The notes beneath the pieces are model-generated. The model ran no database searches and was not told the DNA's origin. It saw only the letters and a list, made by a program, of their open reading frames with translations. DNA of 64,000 bases. It comes from Hydractinia symbiolongicarpus. Its lineage: Eukaryota > Cnidaria > Hydrozoa > Anthoathecata > Hydractiniidae. Both the position numbers and the translations under genes were made by a program. The stretch covers positions 31,801,501 to 31,865,500 of the forward strand of contig NC_079880.1 in the NCBI RefSeq assembly GCF_029227915.1, in the 5' to 3' direction. Shown here piece by piece: positions 37,301 to 49,813 of the stretch (its first letter is position 1; the number at the start of each line of letters is the position of its first letter).

Positions 37301-38849
37301 AAAGACCATACGCGTAAATCACGTGTTTAAACGTGCTTGCGCAGGTTACCATTGGTCTAATCCTTCCATTCTCCATGGACTACGACGTCCTAAGTCGTTT
37401 TCTTTGGCACTATGGCTTTACAACACCGTCAACTACATGCACAGGCCTCTAAAGGCTGTAATATGGCCTTTTGCCGCCTAATAAAGGCCTTACACGTAAT
37501 TCCCCCGGTTTCACGTGCTTGTGCAGGTCCATTGGTCTAGTCCTTCCACTCTCAATGGACTACAATATCATAAGTCGTTTTTCCTAGCACCTTGGCTTTA
37601 GAACTCCGTCAACTACATGGACAGGCCTCTAAAGGCCGTAATATGCCTTATAGAGGCCTAAAAAAGGCGATACACGAGAATCACGTGGTTCCACGAGGGT
37701 GTGCAGGTTAACATTGGTCTAGTCCTTCCATTCTTCATGGACTGCGACGTCCTAAGTCGTTTTCCCTAGCACCATGGCTTTAGAACGCCGTCAACTACAT
37801 GAACAGGCCTCTAAAAGCCGTAATATGCCTTATAGAAGCCTAAAAAAAGGCGATACAAGAAAACCACGTGGTTCCACGAGTGTGTGCAGGTTACCATTGG
37901 TCAACTCCTTCTACTCTTAATTGACTACTACGTACTAGGACGATTTCCCTCGCACCATGGCTTTAGAACGCCGTCAACTACATGCACAGGCCTCTAAAAG
38001 CCGTAATATGCCTTATGGAAGCCTAAAAAAAAGCGATACAAGAAAACCACGTGGTTCCACGAGTGTGTGCAGGTTACCATTGGTCTAGTCCTTCCATTCA
38101 TCATGGACTGCGACGTCCTAAGTCGTTTTCCCTAGCACCATGGCTTTAGAACGCCGTCAACTACATGCACAGGCCTCTAAAGGTTGTGATATGGGCTTTT
38201 GCCGGCTAATAAAGGCCTTACGCGTAAATTACGTGCTCCCACGTTCTCGCACAGGTTATCATTGGTCTAGTCCTTCCACTCTCCACGGACTGCGACGTTC
38301 TAAGTCGTTTTCCCCAGCGCCATGGCTTTAGAACTTTGTCAACTACATGCACAGGACTCTAAAGCCGTAGTATAGCCTTCTAGAGGCCTAGTAAAGACCT
38401 TACGCGTAAATCACGTGTTTAAACGTGCTTGCGCAGGTTACCATTGGTCTAATCCTTCCATTCTCCATGGACTATGACGTCCTAAGTCGTTTTCTTTGGC
38501 ACTATGGCTTTACAACGCCGTCAACTACATGCACAGGCCTCTAAAGGCTGTAATATAGACTTTTGCCGCCTAATAAAGGTCTTACACGTAAATCTCCCGG
38601 TTCCACGTGCTTGTGCAGGTTACCATTGGTCTAGTCCTTCCACTCTCAATGGACTACAATATCATAAGTCGTTTTCCCTAGCACCTTGGCTTTAGAACTC
38701 CGTCAACTACATTGACAGGCCTCTAAAGGCCGTAATATGCCTTATAGAGGCCTAAAAAAAGGCGATACACGAAAATCACGAGGTTACCATTGGTCAACTC
38801 CTTCTTCTCTTAATGGACTACTACGTTCTAGGACGATTTCCCTAGCACC
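34346..38849 (+). repeat. Long higher-order unit, copy gamma (partial, 4.5 kb)
   Basis: Matches copy alpha and the start of beta (about 20895-25398) at a constant offset of 13,451 bp. The constant offset means no net monomer gain or loss. One patch at about 36995-37130 differs: the monomer at 36866 has the tail CCATTCATCATGGACTGCG and a normal CCATGG junction where alpha has CCACTCTTCATGGACTTCG and CCATGACTTTAG, as if converted from a monomer like that ending at 38139. The first 546 bp overlap the right copy of the J'-L duplication. Confidence 0.8.
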
Positions 38850-39047
38850 ATGGCTTTAAAACGCCGTCAACTACATTAAAAGGCCTCTAAATGCCGTAAT
38901 ATAGCCTTTTGCCGCCTAGTAAAGGCCTTACACGTAATTCCCCTCGTTCCACGTGCTTGTGCAAGTTACCATTGGTCTAGTCCTTCCACTCTCAATATAC
39001 TACAAGGTCATAAGTCGTTTTCCCTAGCACCATGGCTTTAGAACGCC
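37246..39047 (+). repeat. 1,802-bp tandem duplication, left copy
   Basis: Ten monomers repeated immediately to the right at offset 1,802. Shared private changes include ATATAGACTTTTGCC at about 38552/40354, AAATCTCCCGG at about 38592/40394 and the short I monomers at 38686/40488. The join lies in the head of the monomer at 39032, whose first 16 bases are family-general and whose remainder is the E variant with ACTGTAAAGGCG. Confidence 0.85.
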
Positions 39048-40849
39048 GTCAACTACATGCACAGGACTGTAAAGGCGTAGTATGGCCTTCTAGAGGCCTA
39101 GTAAAGACCATACGCGTAAATCACGTGTTTAAACGTGCTTGCGCAGGTTACCATTGGTTTAATCCTTCCATTCTCCATGGACTACGACGTCCTAAGTCGT
39201 TTTCTTTGGCACTATGGCTTTACAACGCCGTCAACTACATGCACAGGCCTCTAAAGGCTGTAATATGGCCTTTTGCCGCCTAATAAAGGCCTTACACGTA
39301 ATTCCCCCGGTTCCACGTGCTTGTGCAGGTCCATTGGTCTAGTCCTTCCACTCTCAATGGACTACAATATCATAAGTCGTTTTTCCTAGCACCTTGGCTT
39401 TAGAACTCCGTCAACTACATGGACAGGCCTCTAAAGGCCGTAATATGCCTTATAGAGGCCTAAAAAAGGCGATACACGAGAATCACGTGGTTCCACGAGG
39501 GTGTGCAGGTTAACATTGGTCTAGTCCTTCCATTCTTCATGGACTGCGACGTCCTAAGTCGTTTTCCCTAGCACCATGGCTTTAGAACGCCGTCAACTAC
39601 ATGCACAGGCCTCTAAAAGCCGTAATATGCCTTATAGAAGCCTAAAAAAAGGCGATACAAGAAAACCACGTGGTTCCACGAGTGTGTGCAGGTTACCATT
39701 GGTCAACTCCTTCTACTCTTAATTGACTACTACGTACTAGGACGATTTCCCTCGCACCATGGCTTTAGAACGCCGTCAACTACATGCACAGGCCTCTAAA
39801 AGCCGTAATATGTCTTATAGAAGCCTAAAAAAAGGCGATACAAGAAAACCACGTGGTTCCACGAGTGTGTGCAGGTTACCATTGGTCTAGTCCTTCCATT
39901 CATCATGGACTGCGACGTCCTAAGTCGTTTTCCCTAGCACCATGGCTTTAGAACGCCGTCAACTACATGCACAGGCCTCTAAAGGTTGTGATATGGGCTT
40001 TTGCCAGCTAATAAAGGCCTTACGCGTAAATTACGTGCTCCCACGTTCTCGCACAGGTTATCATTGGTCTAGTCCTTCCACTCTCCACGGACTGCGACGT
40101 TCTAAGTCGTTTTCCCCAGCGCCATGGCTTTAGAACTTTGTCAACTACATGCACAGGACTCTAAAGCCGTAGTATAGCCTTCTAGAGGCCTAGTAAAGAC
40201 CTTACGCGTAAATCACGTGTTTAAACGTGCTTGCGCAGGTTACCATTGGTCTAATCCTTCCATTCTCCATGGACTACGACGTTCTAAGTCGTTTTCTTTG
40301 GCACTATAGCTTTTCAACGCCGTCAACTACATGCACAGGCCTCTAAAGGCTGTAATATAGACTTTTGCCGCCTAATAAAGGTCTTACACGTAAATCTCCC
40401 GGTTCCACGTGCTTGTGCAGGTTACCATTGGTCTAGTCCTTCCACTCTCAATGGACTACAATATCATAAGTCGTTTTCCCTAGCACCTTGGCTTTAGAAC
40501 TCCGTCAACTACATTGACAGGCCTCTAAAGGCCGTAATATGCCTTATAGAGGCCTAAAAAAAGGCGATACACAAAAATCACGAGGTTACCATTGGTCAAC
40601 TCCTTCTTCTCTTAATGGACTACTACGTTCTAGGACGATTTCCCTAGCACCATGGCTTTAAAACGCCGTCAACTACATTAAAAGGCCTCTAAATGCCGTA
40701 ATATAGCCTTTTGCCGCCTAGTAAAGGCCTTACACGTAATTCCCCTCGTTCCACGTGCTTGTGCAAGTTACCATTGGTCTAGTCCTTCCACTCTCAATAT
40801 ACTACAAGGTCATAAGTCGTTTTCCCTAGCACCATGGCTTTAGAACGCC
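39048..40849 (+). repeat. 1,802-bp tandem duplication, right copy
   Basis: Right copy, with more differences from the left than the 1,984-bp pair shows: ATGTCTTATAGAAG at about 39811 against ATGCCTTATGGAAG, CTTTTGCCAGC at about 39999 against CTTTTGCCGGC, and GGCACTATAGCTTTTC at about 40306. The last removes both CCATGG and the ATG at that junction. Confidence 0.8.
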
Positions 40850-43800
40850 GTCAACTACATGCACAGGCCTCTAAAGGTTGTGATATGGGCTTTTGCGGCC
40901 TAGTAAAGGCGATACACGAGAATCACGTGGTTCCACGAGGGTGTGCAGGTTACCATTGGTCTAGTCCTTCCATTCTTCATGGACTGCGACGTCCTAAGTC
41001 TTTTTCCCTAGCACCATGGCTTTAGAACGCTGTCAACTACATGCACAGGCCTCTAAAGGTTGTGATATGGGCTTTTGCCGGCTAATAAAGGCCTTACGCG
41101 TAAATTACGTGATCCCATGTTCTTGCGCAGGTTACCATTGGTCTAGTCCTTCTATTCTCCATGGACTATGACGTCTTAAGTCTTTTTTCCCAGCGCCATG
41201 GCTTTAGAACGACGTCAACTACATGTACAGGCCTCTAAAGGCCGTAATATGGCCTTTTGCCGCCTATTAAAGGCTTTTCACGTAAATAACGTGTTTCCAC
41301 GCGCTTGCACAGGTTACCTTTTTTCTAGTCCATCCATCCTACATGGATTACTGCGTCCTAAGTCGTTTTCCTTGGCACCATGGCTTTAGAACTCTGTCAA
41401 CTACATGCACAGGCCTCTAAAAGCCGTAATATGGGCTTTTGGCGGCTAATGAAGGCCTTACGCATAAATTACGTTCTCCCACGTTCTTGCGCAGGTTACC
41501 ATTGGTCTAGTCCTTCCACTGTCCATGGACTGCGACGTCCTAGGTTGTTTTCCCCAGCGCCATGGCTTTAGAACATCGTCAACCTTATGCCCAGGCCTCT
41601 AAAGGTTGCATTATGCTTTTTATATGCCTAATAAAGGCTTGAAACGTAAGTCACGTGGTTCAACGTGGCTGTGCAGGTTACCATTGGTCTACTCCTTCAA
41701 CTCTTAATGGACTACTGCGTCCTAAGTCGTTTTCTTTGGCACCTTGGCTTTAGAACTCCGTCAACTACATGGACAGGCCTCTAAAGGCCGTAATACGGCC
41801 TTTTGCCCCCTAATAAAGGCGATACACGAAAATTACGTGGTTCCACGTGTGTGTGCTGGTTACCACTGGTCAACTCCTTCCACTGTCCATAAACTGCGAC
41901 GTTCTAAGTCGTTTTCCCCAGCGGCATGGCTTTAGAACATCGTCAACTACATGCACAGGCCTCTAAAAGCCGTAATATGCCTTATAGAGGCCTAAAAAAA
42001 GGCGATACACGAAAATCACGTTGTTCCACGAGTGTGTGCAGGTTACCATTGGTCAACTCCTTCTACACTTAATGGACTACTACGTTCTAGGACGATTTCC
42101 CCCCCACCATGGCTTTAGAACGCCGTCAAGTACATACACAGGCCTCTAAAGGCCGTAATATGGCCTTTTGCCGCCTACTAAAGGCCGTACACGTAATTCC
42201 CCTCGGTTCCACATGCTTGTGCAGGTTAGCATTGGTCTAGTCCTTCCACTCTTTATGGACTGCGACGTCCTAAGTCATTTTCCCTAGCACCATGGCTTTA
42301 GAACGCCGTCAACTACTTGCACAGTCTTCTAAAGGTTGTGATATGGGCTTTTGCGGCCTAGTAAAGGCGATACACGAGAATCACGTGGTTCCACGAGGGT
42401 ATGCAGGTTACCATTGGTCTAGTCCTTCCACTCTTCATGGACTGCAACGTCCTAAGTCGTTTTCCCTAGTACCATGGCTTGAGAACGCCGTCAACTGCAT
42501 GCACAGGCCTCTAAAGGTTGTGATATGGTCTTTTGCCGGCTAATAAAGGCCTTACGCGTAAATTACGTGCTCCCACGTTCTTGCGCTGGTTACCATTGGT
42601 CTAGTCCTTCCATTCTCCTTGGACTGCGACGTCCTAAGTCGTCTTCCCCAGCGCCATGGCTTTAGAACTTTGTCAACTACATGCACAGGACTGTAAAGCC
42701 GTAGTATGGCCTTCTAGAGGCCTAGTAAAGACCATACGCGTAAATCACGTGTTTAAACGTGCTTGTGCAGGTTACCATTGGTCTAGTCCTTCCACTCTTC
42801 ATGGACTGCGACGTCCTAAGTCGTTTTCCCTAGCACCATGGCTTTAGAACGCCGTCAACTACTTGCACAGTCTTCTAAAGCTTGTGATATGGGCTTTTGC
42901 GGCCTAGTAAAGGCGATACACGAGAATCACGTGGTTCCACGAGGGTGTGCAGGTTACCATTGGTCTAGTCCTTCCACTCTTCATGGACTGCGACGTCCTA
43001 AGTGGTTTTCCCTAGCACCATGGCTTGAGAACGCCGTCAACTGCATGCACAGGCCTCTAAAGGTTGTGATATGGGCTTTTGCCGGCTATTAAAGGCCTTT
43101 CATGTAAATCACGTGTTTCCACGCGCTTGCACAGGTTACCTTTTTTCTAGTCCATCCATCGTACATGGACTACGACGTCTTAAGTCGTTTTTTTTGGCAC
43201 CATTGCTTTAGAACGCCGTCAACTACATGCACAGGCCTCTAAAGGCCGTAATATGCCTTATAGAGGCCTAATAAGGGCAATACACGAAAATCACGTGGTT
43301 CCACGAGTGTGTGCAGGTTACCATTGGTCAACTCCTTCTACTCTTAATGGACTACTACGTTCTAGGACGATTTCCCTCGCACCATGGCTTTAGAACGCCG
43401 TCAACTACATGCACAGGCCTCTAAAGGCCGTAATATGGCCTTTTGCCGCCTATTAAAGGCCATACACGTAAATCCCCCGGTTCCACGTGCTTGTGCAGGT
43501 TACCATTAGTCTAGTCCTTCCACTCTCAATATACTACAAGGTCATAAGTCGTTTTCCCTAGCACCATGGCTTTAGAACGCCGTCAACTACATGCACAGGC
43601 CTCTAAAGGCCGTAATATGCCTTATAGAGGCCTAATAAGGGCAATACACGAAAATCACGTGGTTCCACGAGTGTGTGCAGGTTACCATTGGTCAACTCCT
43701 TCTACTCTTAATGGACTACTACGTTCTAGGACGATTTCCCTCGCACCATGGCTTTAGAACGCCGTCAACTACATGCACAGGCCTCTAAAGGCCGTAATAT

Positions 43801-46800
43801 GGCCTTTTGCCGCCTATTAAAGGCCGTACACGTAAATCCCCCGGTTCCACATGCTTGTGCAGGTTACCATTGGTCTAGTCCTTCCACTCTTCATGGACTG
43901 CGACGTCCTAAGTCGTTTTCCCTAGCACCATGGCTTTAGAACGCCGTCAACTACATGCACAGGCCTCTAAAGGTTGTGATATGGGCTTTTGCGGCCTAGT
44001 AAAGGCGATACACGAGAATCACGTGGTTCCACGAGGGTGTGCAGGTTACCATTGGTCTAGTCCTTCCATTCTTCATGGACTGCGACATCCTAAGTCGTTT
44101 TCCCTAGCACCATGGCTTTAGAACGCCGTCAACTACATGCACAGGCCTCTAAAGGTTGTGATATGGGCTTTTGCGGCCTAGTAAAGGCGATACACGAGAA
44201 TCACGTGGTTCCACGAGGGTGTGCAGGTTACCATTGGTCTAGCCCTTCCACTCTTCATGGACTGCGACGTCCTAAGTCGTTTTCCCTAGCACCATGGCTT
44301 GAGAACGCCGTCAACTGCATGCACAGGCCTCTAAAGGTTGTGATATGGGCTTTTGCCGGCTATTAAAGACCTTTCATGTAAATCACGTGTTTCCACGCGC
44401 TTGCACAGGTTACCATTTTTCTAGTCCATCCATCCTACATGGACTACGACGTCTTAAGTCGTTTTCTTTGGCACCATGGCTTTAGAACGCCGTAAATATA
44501 TGCACAGGCCTCTAAAGGCCGTAACATGGACCTTTGCCAGCTAATAAAGGCCTTACGCGTAAATAACGTGCTCCCACGTTCTCGCACAGGTTATCATTGG
44601 TCTAGTTCTTCCACTCTCCACGGACTGCGACGTTCTAAGTCGTTTTCACCAGCGCCATGGCTTTAGAACTTTGTCAACTACATGCACAGGACTCTAAAGC
44701 CGTAGTATGGCCTTCTAGAGGCCTAGTAAAGACCTTACGCGTAAATCACGTGTTTAAACGTGCTTGCGCAGGTTACCATTGGTCTAATCCTTCCACTCTC
44801 AATGGACTACGACGTCTTAAGTCTTTTTCCCCAGCGCCATGGCTTTAGAACGCCGTCAACTACATGCACAGGCCTCTAAAGATTGTGATATGGGTTTTTG
44901 CCGGCTAATAAAGGCCTTACGCGTAAATTACGTGCTCCCACGTTCTTGCGCAGGTTACCATTGGTCTAGTCCTTCCATTCTTCATGGACTGTGACGTCCT
45001 AAGTCGTTTTCCCTAGCACCATGGCTTTAGAACGCCGTCAACTACATGCACAGGCCTCTAAAGGTTGTGATATGGGCTTTTGCGGCCTAGTAAAGGCGAT
45101 ACACGAGAATCACGTGGTTCCACGAGGGTGTGCAGGTTACCATTGGTCTAGTCCTTCCATTCTTCATGGACTGCGACGTCCTAAGTCGTTTTCCTTAGCA
45201 CCATGGCTTTAGAACGCCGTCAACTACATGCACAGGCGTCTAAAGGTTGTGATATGCGCTTTTGCCGGCTAATAAAGGCCTTACACGTAAATTACGTGAT
45301 CCCACGTTCTTGCGCAGGTTACCATTGGTCTACTCCTTCAACTCTTAATGGACTACTGCGTCCTAAGTCGTTTTCTTTGGCACCTTGGCTTTAGAACTCC
45401 GTCAACTACATGGACAGGCCTCTAAAGGCCGTAATACGGCCTTTTGCCCCCTAATAAAGGCTATACACGAAAATTACGTGGTTCCACGTGTGTGTGCTGG
45501 TTACCACTGGTCAACTCCTTCTACTGTCCATAGACTGCGACGTTCTAGGACGATTTCTCTCGCACCATGGCTTTAGAACGCCGTCAACTACATGCACAGG
45601 CCTCTAAAGGCCGTAATATGCCTTATTGAGGCTTAATAATGGCGACACACGAAAATCACGTTGTTCCACGAGTGTGTGCAGGTTACCATTGGTCAACTCC
45701 TTCTACTCTTAATGGACTACTACGTTCTAGGACGATTTCCCTCCCACCATGGCTTTAGAACGCCGTCAACTACATACACAGGCCTCTAAAGGCCGTAATA
45801 TGGCCTTTTGCCGCCAATTAAAGGCCGTACACGTAATTCCCCTCGGTTCCACATGCTTGTGCAGGTTACCATTGGTCTAGTCCTTCCACTCTTCATGGAC
45901 TGCGACGTCCTAAGTCGTTTTTCCTAGCACCATGGCTTTAGAACGCCGTCAACTACTTGCACAGTCTTCTAAAGGTTGTGATATGGGCTTTTGCGGCCAA
46001 GTAAAGGCGATACATGAGAATCACGTGGTTCCACGAGGGTTCTCAGGTTACCATTGGTCTAGTCCTTCTACTCTTCATGGACTGCGACGTCCTAAGTCGT
46101 TTTCCCTAGCACCATGGCTTGAGAACGCCGTCAACTGCATGCACAGGCCTGTAAAGGTTGTGATATGGGCTTTTGCCGGCTAATAAAGGCCTTACGCGTA
46201 AATTACGTGCTCCCACGTTCTTGCGCAGGTTACCATTGGTCTAGTCCTTCCATTCTCCATGGACTACGACGTCTTAAGTCGTTTTCTTTGGCACCATTGC
46301 TTTAGAACGCCGTCAACTACATGCACAGGCCTCTAAAGACCGTAATATGGCGTTGTGCCGCCTATTAAAGGCCGTACACGTAATTCCCCTCGGTTCCACA
46401 TGCTTGTGCAGGTTACCACTGGTCTAGTCCTTCCACTCTTCATGGACTGCGACGTCCTAAGTCGTTTTCCCTAGCACCATGGCTTTAGAACGCCGTCAAC
46501 TACTTGCACAGTCTTCTAAAGGTTGTGATATGGGCTTTTGCGGCCTAGTAAAGGCGATACACGAGAATCACGTGGTTCCACGAGGGTGTGCAGGTTACCA
46601 TTGGTCTAGTCCTTCCACTCTTCATGGACTGCGACGTCCTAAGTCGTTTTCCCTAGCACCATGGCTTGAGAACGCCGTCAACTGCATGCACAGGCCTCTA
46701 AAGGCCGTAGTATGGCCTTTTGCGGCCTATTAAAGGCCTTTCATGTAAATCACGTGTTTCCACGCGCTTGCACAGGTTACCTTTTTTCTAGTCCATCCAT

Positions 46801-47935
46801 CCTACATGGACTACGACGTCTTAAGTCGTTTTCTTTGGCACCATTGCTTTAGAACGCCGTCAACTACATGCACAGGCCTTAAAGGCCGTAATATGGACTT
46901 TTGCCGGCTAATAAACGCCTTACATGTAAATCACGTGTTTCCACGCGCTTGCGCAGGTTACCATTTTTCTAGTCCATCCATTCTCCATGAACTACGACGT
47001 CGTAAGTCGTTTTCTTTGGCGATATGGCTTTACAACGCCGTCAACTACATGCACAGGCCTCTAAAGGCTGTAATATGGCCTTTTGCCGCCTAATAAAGGC
47101 CTTACACGTAAATCCCCCGGTTCCACGTGCTTGTGCAGGTTACCATTGGTCTAGTCCTTCCACTCTCAATTGACTACTACGTTCTAGGACGATTTCCCTC
47201 GCACCTTGGCTTTAGAACTCCGTAAACTACATGGACAGGCCTCTAAAGGCCGTAATATGCCTTATAGAGGCCTAAAAAAAGGCGATACACGAAAATCACG
47301 TGGTTCCACGAGTGTGTGCAGGTTACCATTGGTCAACTCCTTCCACTGTCCATAGACTGCGACGTTCTAAGTCGTTTTCCCTAGCACCTTGGCTTTAGAA
47401 CTCCGTAAACTACATGGACAGGCCTCTAAAGGCCGTAATATGCCTTATAGAGGCTTAAAAAAAGGCGATACACGAAAATCACGTGGTTCCACGAGTGTGT
47501 GCTGGTTACCATTGGTCAACTCCATCTACTCCTAATGGACTACTACGTTCTAGGACGATTTCCTTCGCACCATGGCTTTAGAACGCCGTCAACTACATGC
47601 ACAGGCCTCTAAAGGCCGTAATATGGCCTTTTGCCGCCTATTAAAGGCCTTTCACGTAATTCCCCTCGTTCCACGTGCTTGTGCAAGTTACCATTGGTCT
47701 AGTCCTTCCACTCTCAATATACTACAAGGTCATAAGTCGTTTTCCCTAGCACCATGGCTTTAGAACGCCGTCAACTACATGCACAGGCCTCTAAAGGCCG
47801 TAATATGCCTTATACATTCCTAATAAAGGCAATACACGAAAATCACGTGGTTCCACGAGTGTGTGCAGGTTACCATTGGTCAACTCCTTCTACTCTTAAT
47901 GGACTACTACGTTCTAGGACGATTTCTCTCGCACC

Positions 47936-48182
47936 ATGGCTTTAGAACGCCGTCAACTACATGCACAGGCCTCTAAATGCCGTAATATAGCCTTTTGCCG
48001 CCTAGTAAAGGCCTTACACGTAATTCCCCTCGTTCCACGTGCTTGTGCAAGTTACCATTTTGCCGCCTAGTAAAGGCCTTACACGTAATTCCCCTCGTTC
48101 CACGTGCTTGTGCAAGTTACCATTGGTCTAGTCCTTCCACTCTCAATATGCTACAAGGTCATAAGTCGTTTTCCCTAGCACC
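47936..48182 (+). repeat. 247-bp monomer with 65-bp internal duplication
   Basis: The segment starting TTTTGCCGCCTAG at 47993 is repeated from 48058, offset 65 bp, including ACGTAATTCCCCTCG and CTTGTGCAAGTTACCAT. Length is 182 + 65 = 247 bp. The join is at CCAT/TTTGCC, so the second core and variable tail follow normally. No other monomer in the window shows this. Confidence 0.9.
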
Positions 48183-48546
48183 ATGGCTTTAGAGCGCCGT
48201 CAACTACATGCACAGGCCTCTAAAGGCCGTAATATGCCTTATAGAGGCCTAATAAAGGCAATTCACGAGAATCACGTGGTTCCACGAGGGTGGGCAGGTT
48301 ACCATTGGTCAACTCCTTCTACTCTTAATGGACTACTACGTTCTAGGACGATTTCCCTCGCACCATGGCTTTAGAACGCCGTCAACTACATGCACAGGCC
48401 TCTAAATGCCGTAATATAGCCTTTTGCCGCCTAGTAAAGGCCTTACACGTAATTCCCCTCGTTCCACGTGCTTGTGCAAGTTACCATTGGTCTAGTCCTT
48501 CCACTCTCAATATGCTACAAGGTCATAAGTCGTTTTCCCTAGCACC

Positions 48547-48912
48547 ATGGCTTTAGAACGCCGTCAACTACATGCACAGGCCTCTAAAGGCCGTAATATG
48601 CCTTATAGAGGCCTAATAAAGGCAATTCACGAGAATCACGTGGTTCCACGAGGGTGGGCAGGTTACCATTGGTCTAGTCCTTCCACTCTTCATGGACTGC
48701 GACGTCCTAAGTCGTTTTCCATGGCTTTAGAACGCCGTCAACTACATGCACAGGCCTCTAAAGGTTGTGATATGGGCTTTTGCCGGCTAATAAAGGCTTT
48801 ACGCGTAAATTACGTGCTCCCACGTTCTTGCGCAGGTTACCATTGGTCTAGTCCTTCCATTCTCCATGGACTGCGACGTCCTAAGTCGTTTTCCCTAGCA
48901 CCATGGCTTTAG
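48547..48912 (+). other. 121-codon fused satellite ORF (not considered a gene)
   Basis: The monomer at 48547 lacks 8 bp (CTAGCACC) before the next CCATGG and is 174 bp, a multiple of three, so the ORF of this monomer runs in frame into the ORF starting at 48721. The product would be two related copies of the usual 63-residue sequence. No domain, signal peptide or membrane segment is evident. I interpret it as an accident of monomer length. Confidence 0.6.
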
Positions 48913-49277
48913 AACGCCGTCAACTACATGCACAGGCCTCTAAAGGTTGTGATATGGGCTTTTGCCGGCTAATAAAGGCTTTACGCGTAAATTACGTGCT
49001 CCCACGTTCTTGCGCAGGTTACCATTGGTCTAGTCCTTCCACTCTCAATGGACTACAAGGTCATAAGTTCGTTTTCCTTGGCACCATGGCTTTAGAACTC
49101 CGTCAACTACATGGACAGGCGTCTAAAGGCCGTAATATGGCCTTTTGCCGCCTAATGAAGGCGATACACGAAAATCACGTGGTTCCACGTGTGTGTGCAG
49201 GTTACCATTGGTCAACTCCTTCTACTCTTAATGGACAACTACGTGATAATTCGTTTTCCCTGGCACCATGGCTTTAG
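48903..49277 (+). other. 124-codon fused satellite ORF (not considered a gene)
   Basis: One extra T (AAGTTCGTTTTCC near 49069) makes the monomer at 48903 183 bp long, which joins its ORF in frame with that of the monomer at 49086. It adjoins the 121-codon fusion, so four consecutive monomers give two long ORFs. The two events are different (8-bp loss, 1-bp gain). Confidence 0.6.
49176..49191. promoter_or_regulatory. Central dyad CACGTGGTTCCACGTG, best-formed example
   Basis: Perfect 7-bp arms (CACGTGG and CCACGTG) around TT, with CACGTG hexamers at both ends. Degenerate versions lie at the same monomer position elsewhere: CACGTGGTTCCACGA in B and J, CACGTGGTTCTACGTG in N and O, and only the right half in F. 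It could bind a basic helix-loop-helix, bZIP or other dimeric protein, or extrude as a hairpin; function is inference. It is deleted in 164-bp I monomers. Confidence 0.5.
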
Positions 49278-49813
49278 AACGCCGTCAACTACATGCACAG
49301 GCCTCTAAAGGCCGTAATATGCCTTATAGAGGCCTAATAAAGGCGATACACGAGAATCACGTGGTTCCACGAGGGTGGGCAGGTTACCATTGGTCTAGTC
49401 CTTCCACTCTTCATGGACAACTACGTGATAAGTCGTTTTCCCTGGCACCATGGCTTTAGAACGCCGTCAACTATATGCACAGGCGTCGAAAGGCTGTGAT
49501 ATGGCCTTTTGTGGCCTAGTGAATGGGATACACGTAAATCACGTGGTTCTACGTGCATGTGCAGGTTGCCATTGGTCTAGTCCTTCCACTCTCAATGGAC
49601 TACAAGGTTATAAGTCGTTTTCACTAGCACCATGGCTTTACAACTTCGTCAAGTACATGCACAGGCCTCTAAAGTCCGTAACATGGACCTTTGCCGGCTA
49701 ATAAAGGCCTTACGCGTAAATAACGTGCTCCCACGTTCTTGCGCAGGTTATCATTGGTCTAGTCCTTCCACTCTCCATGGACTGCGACGTCCTAAGTCGT
49801 TTTCCCCAGCGCC

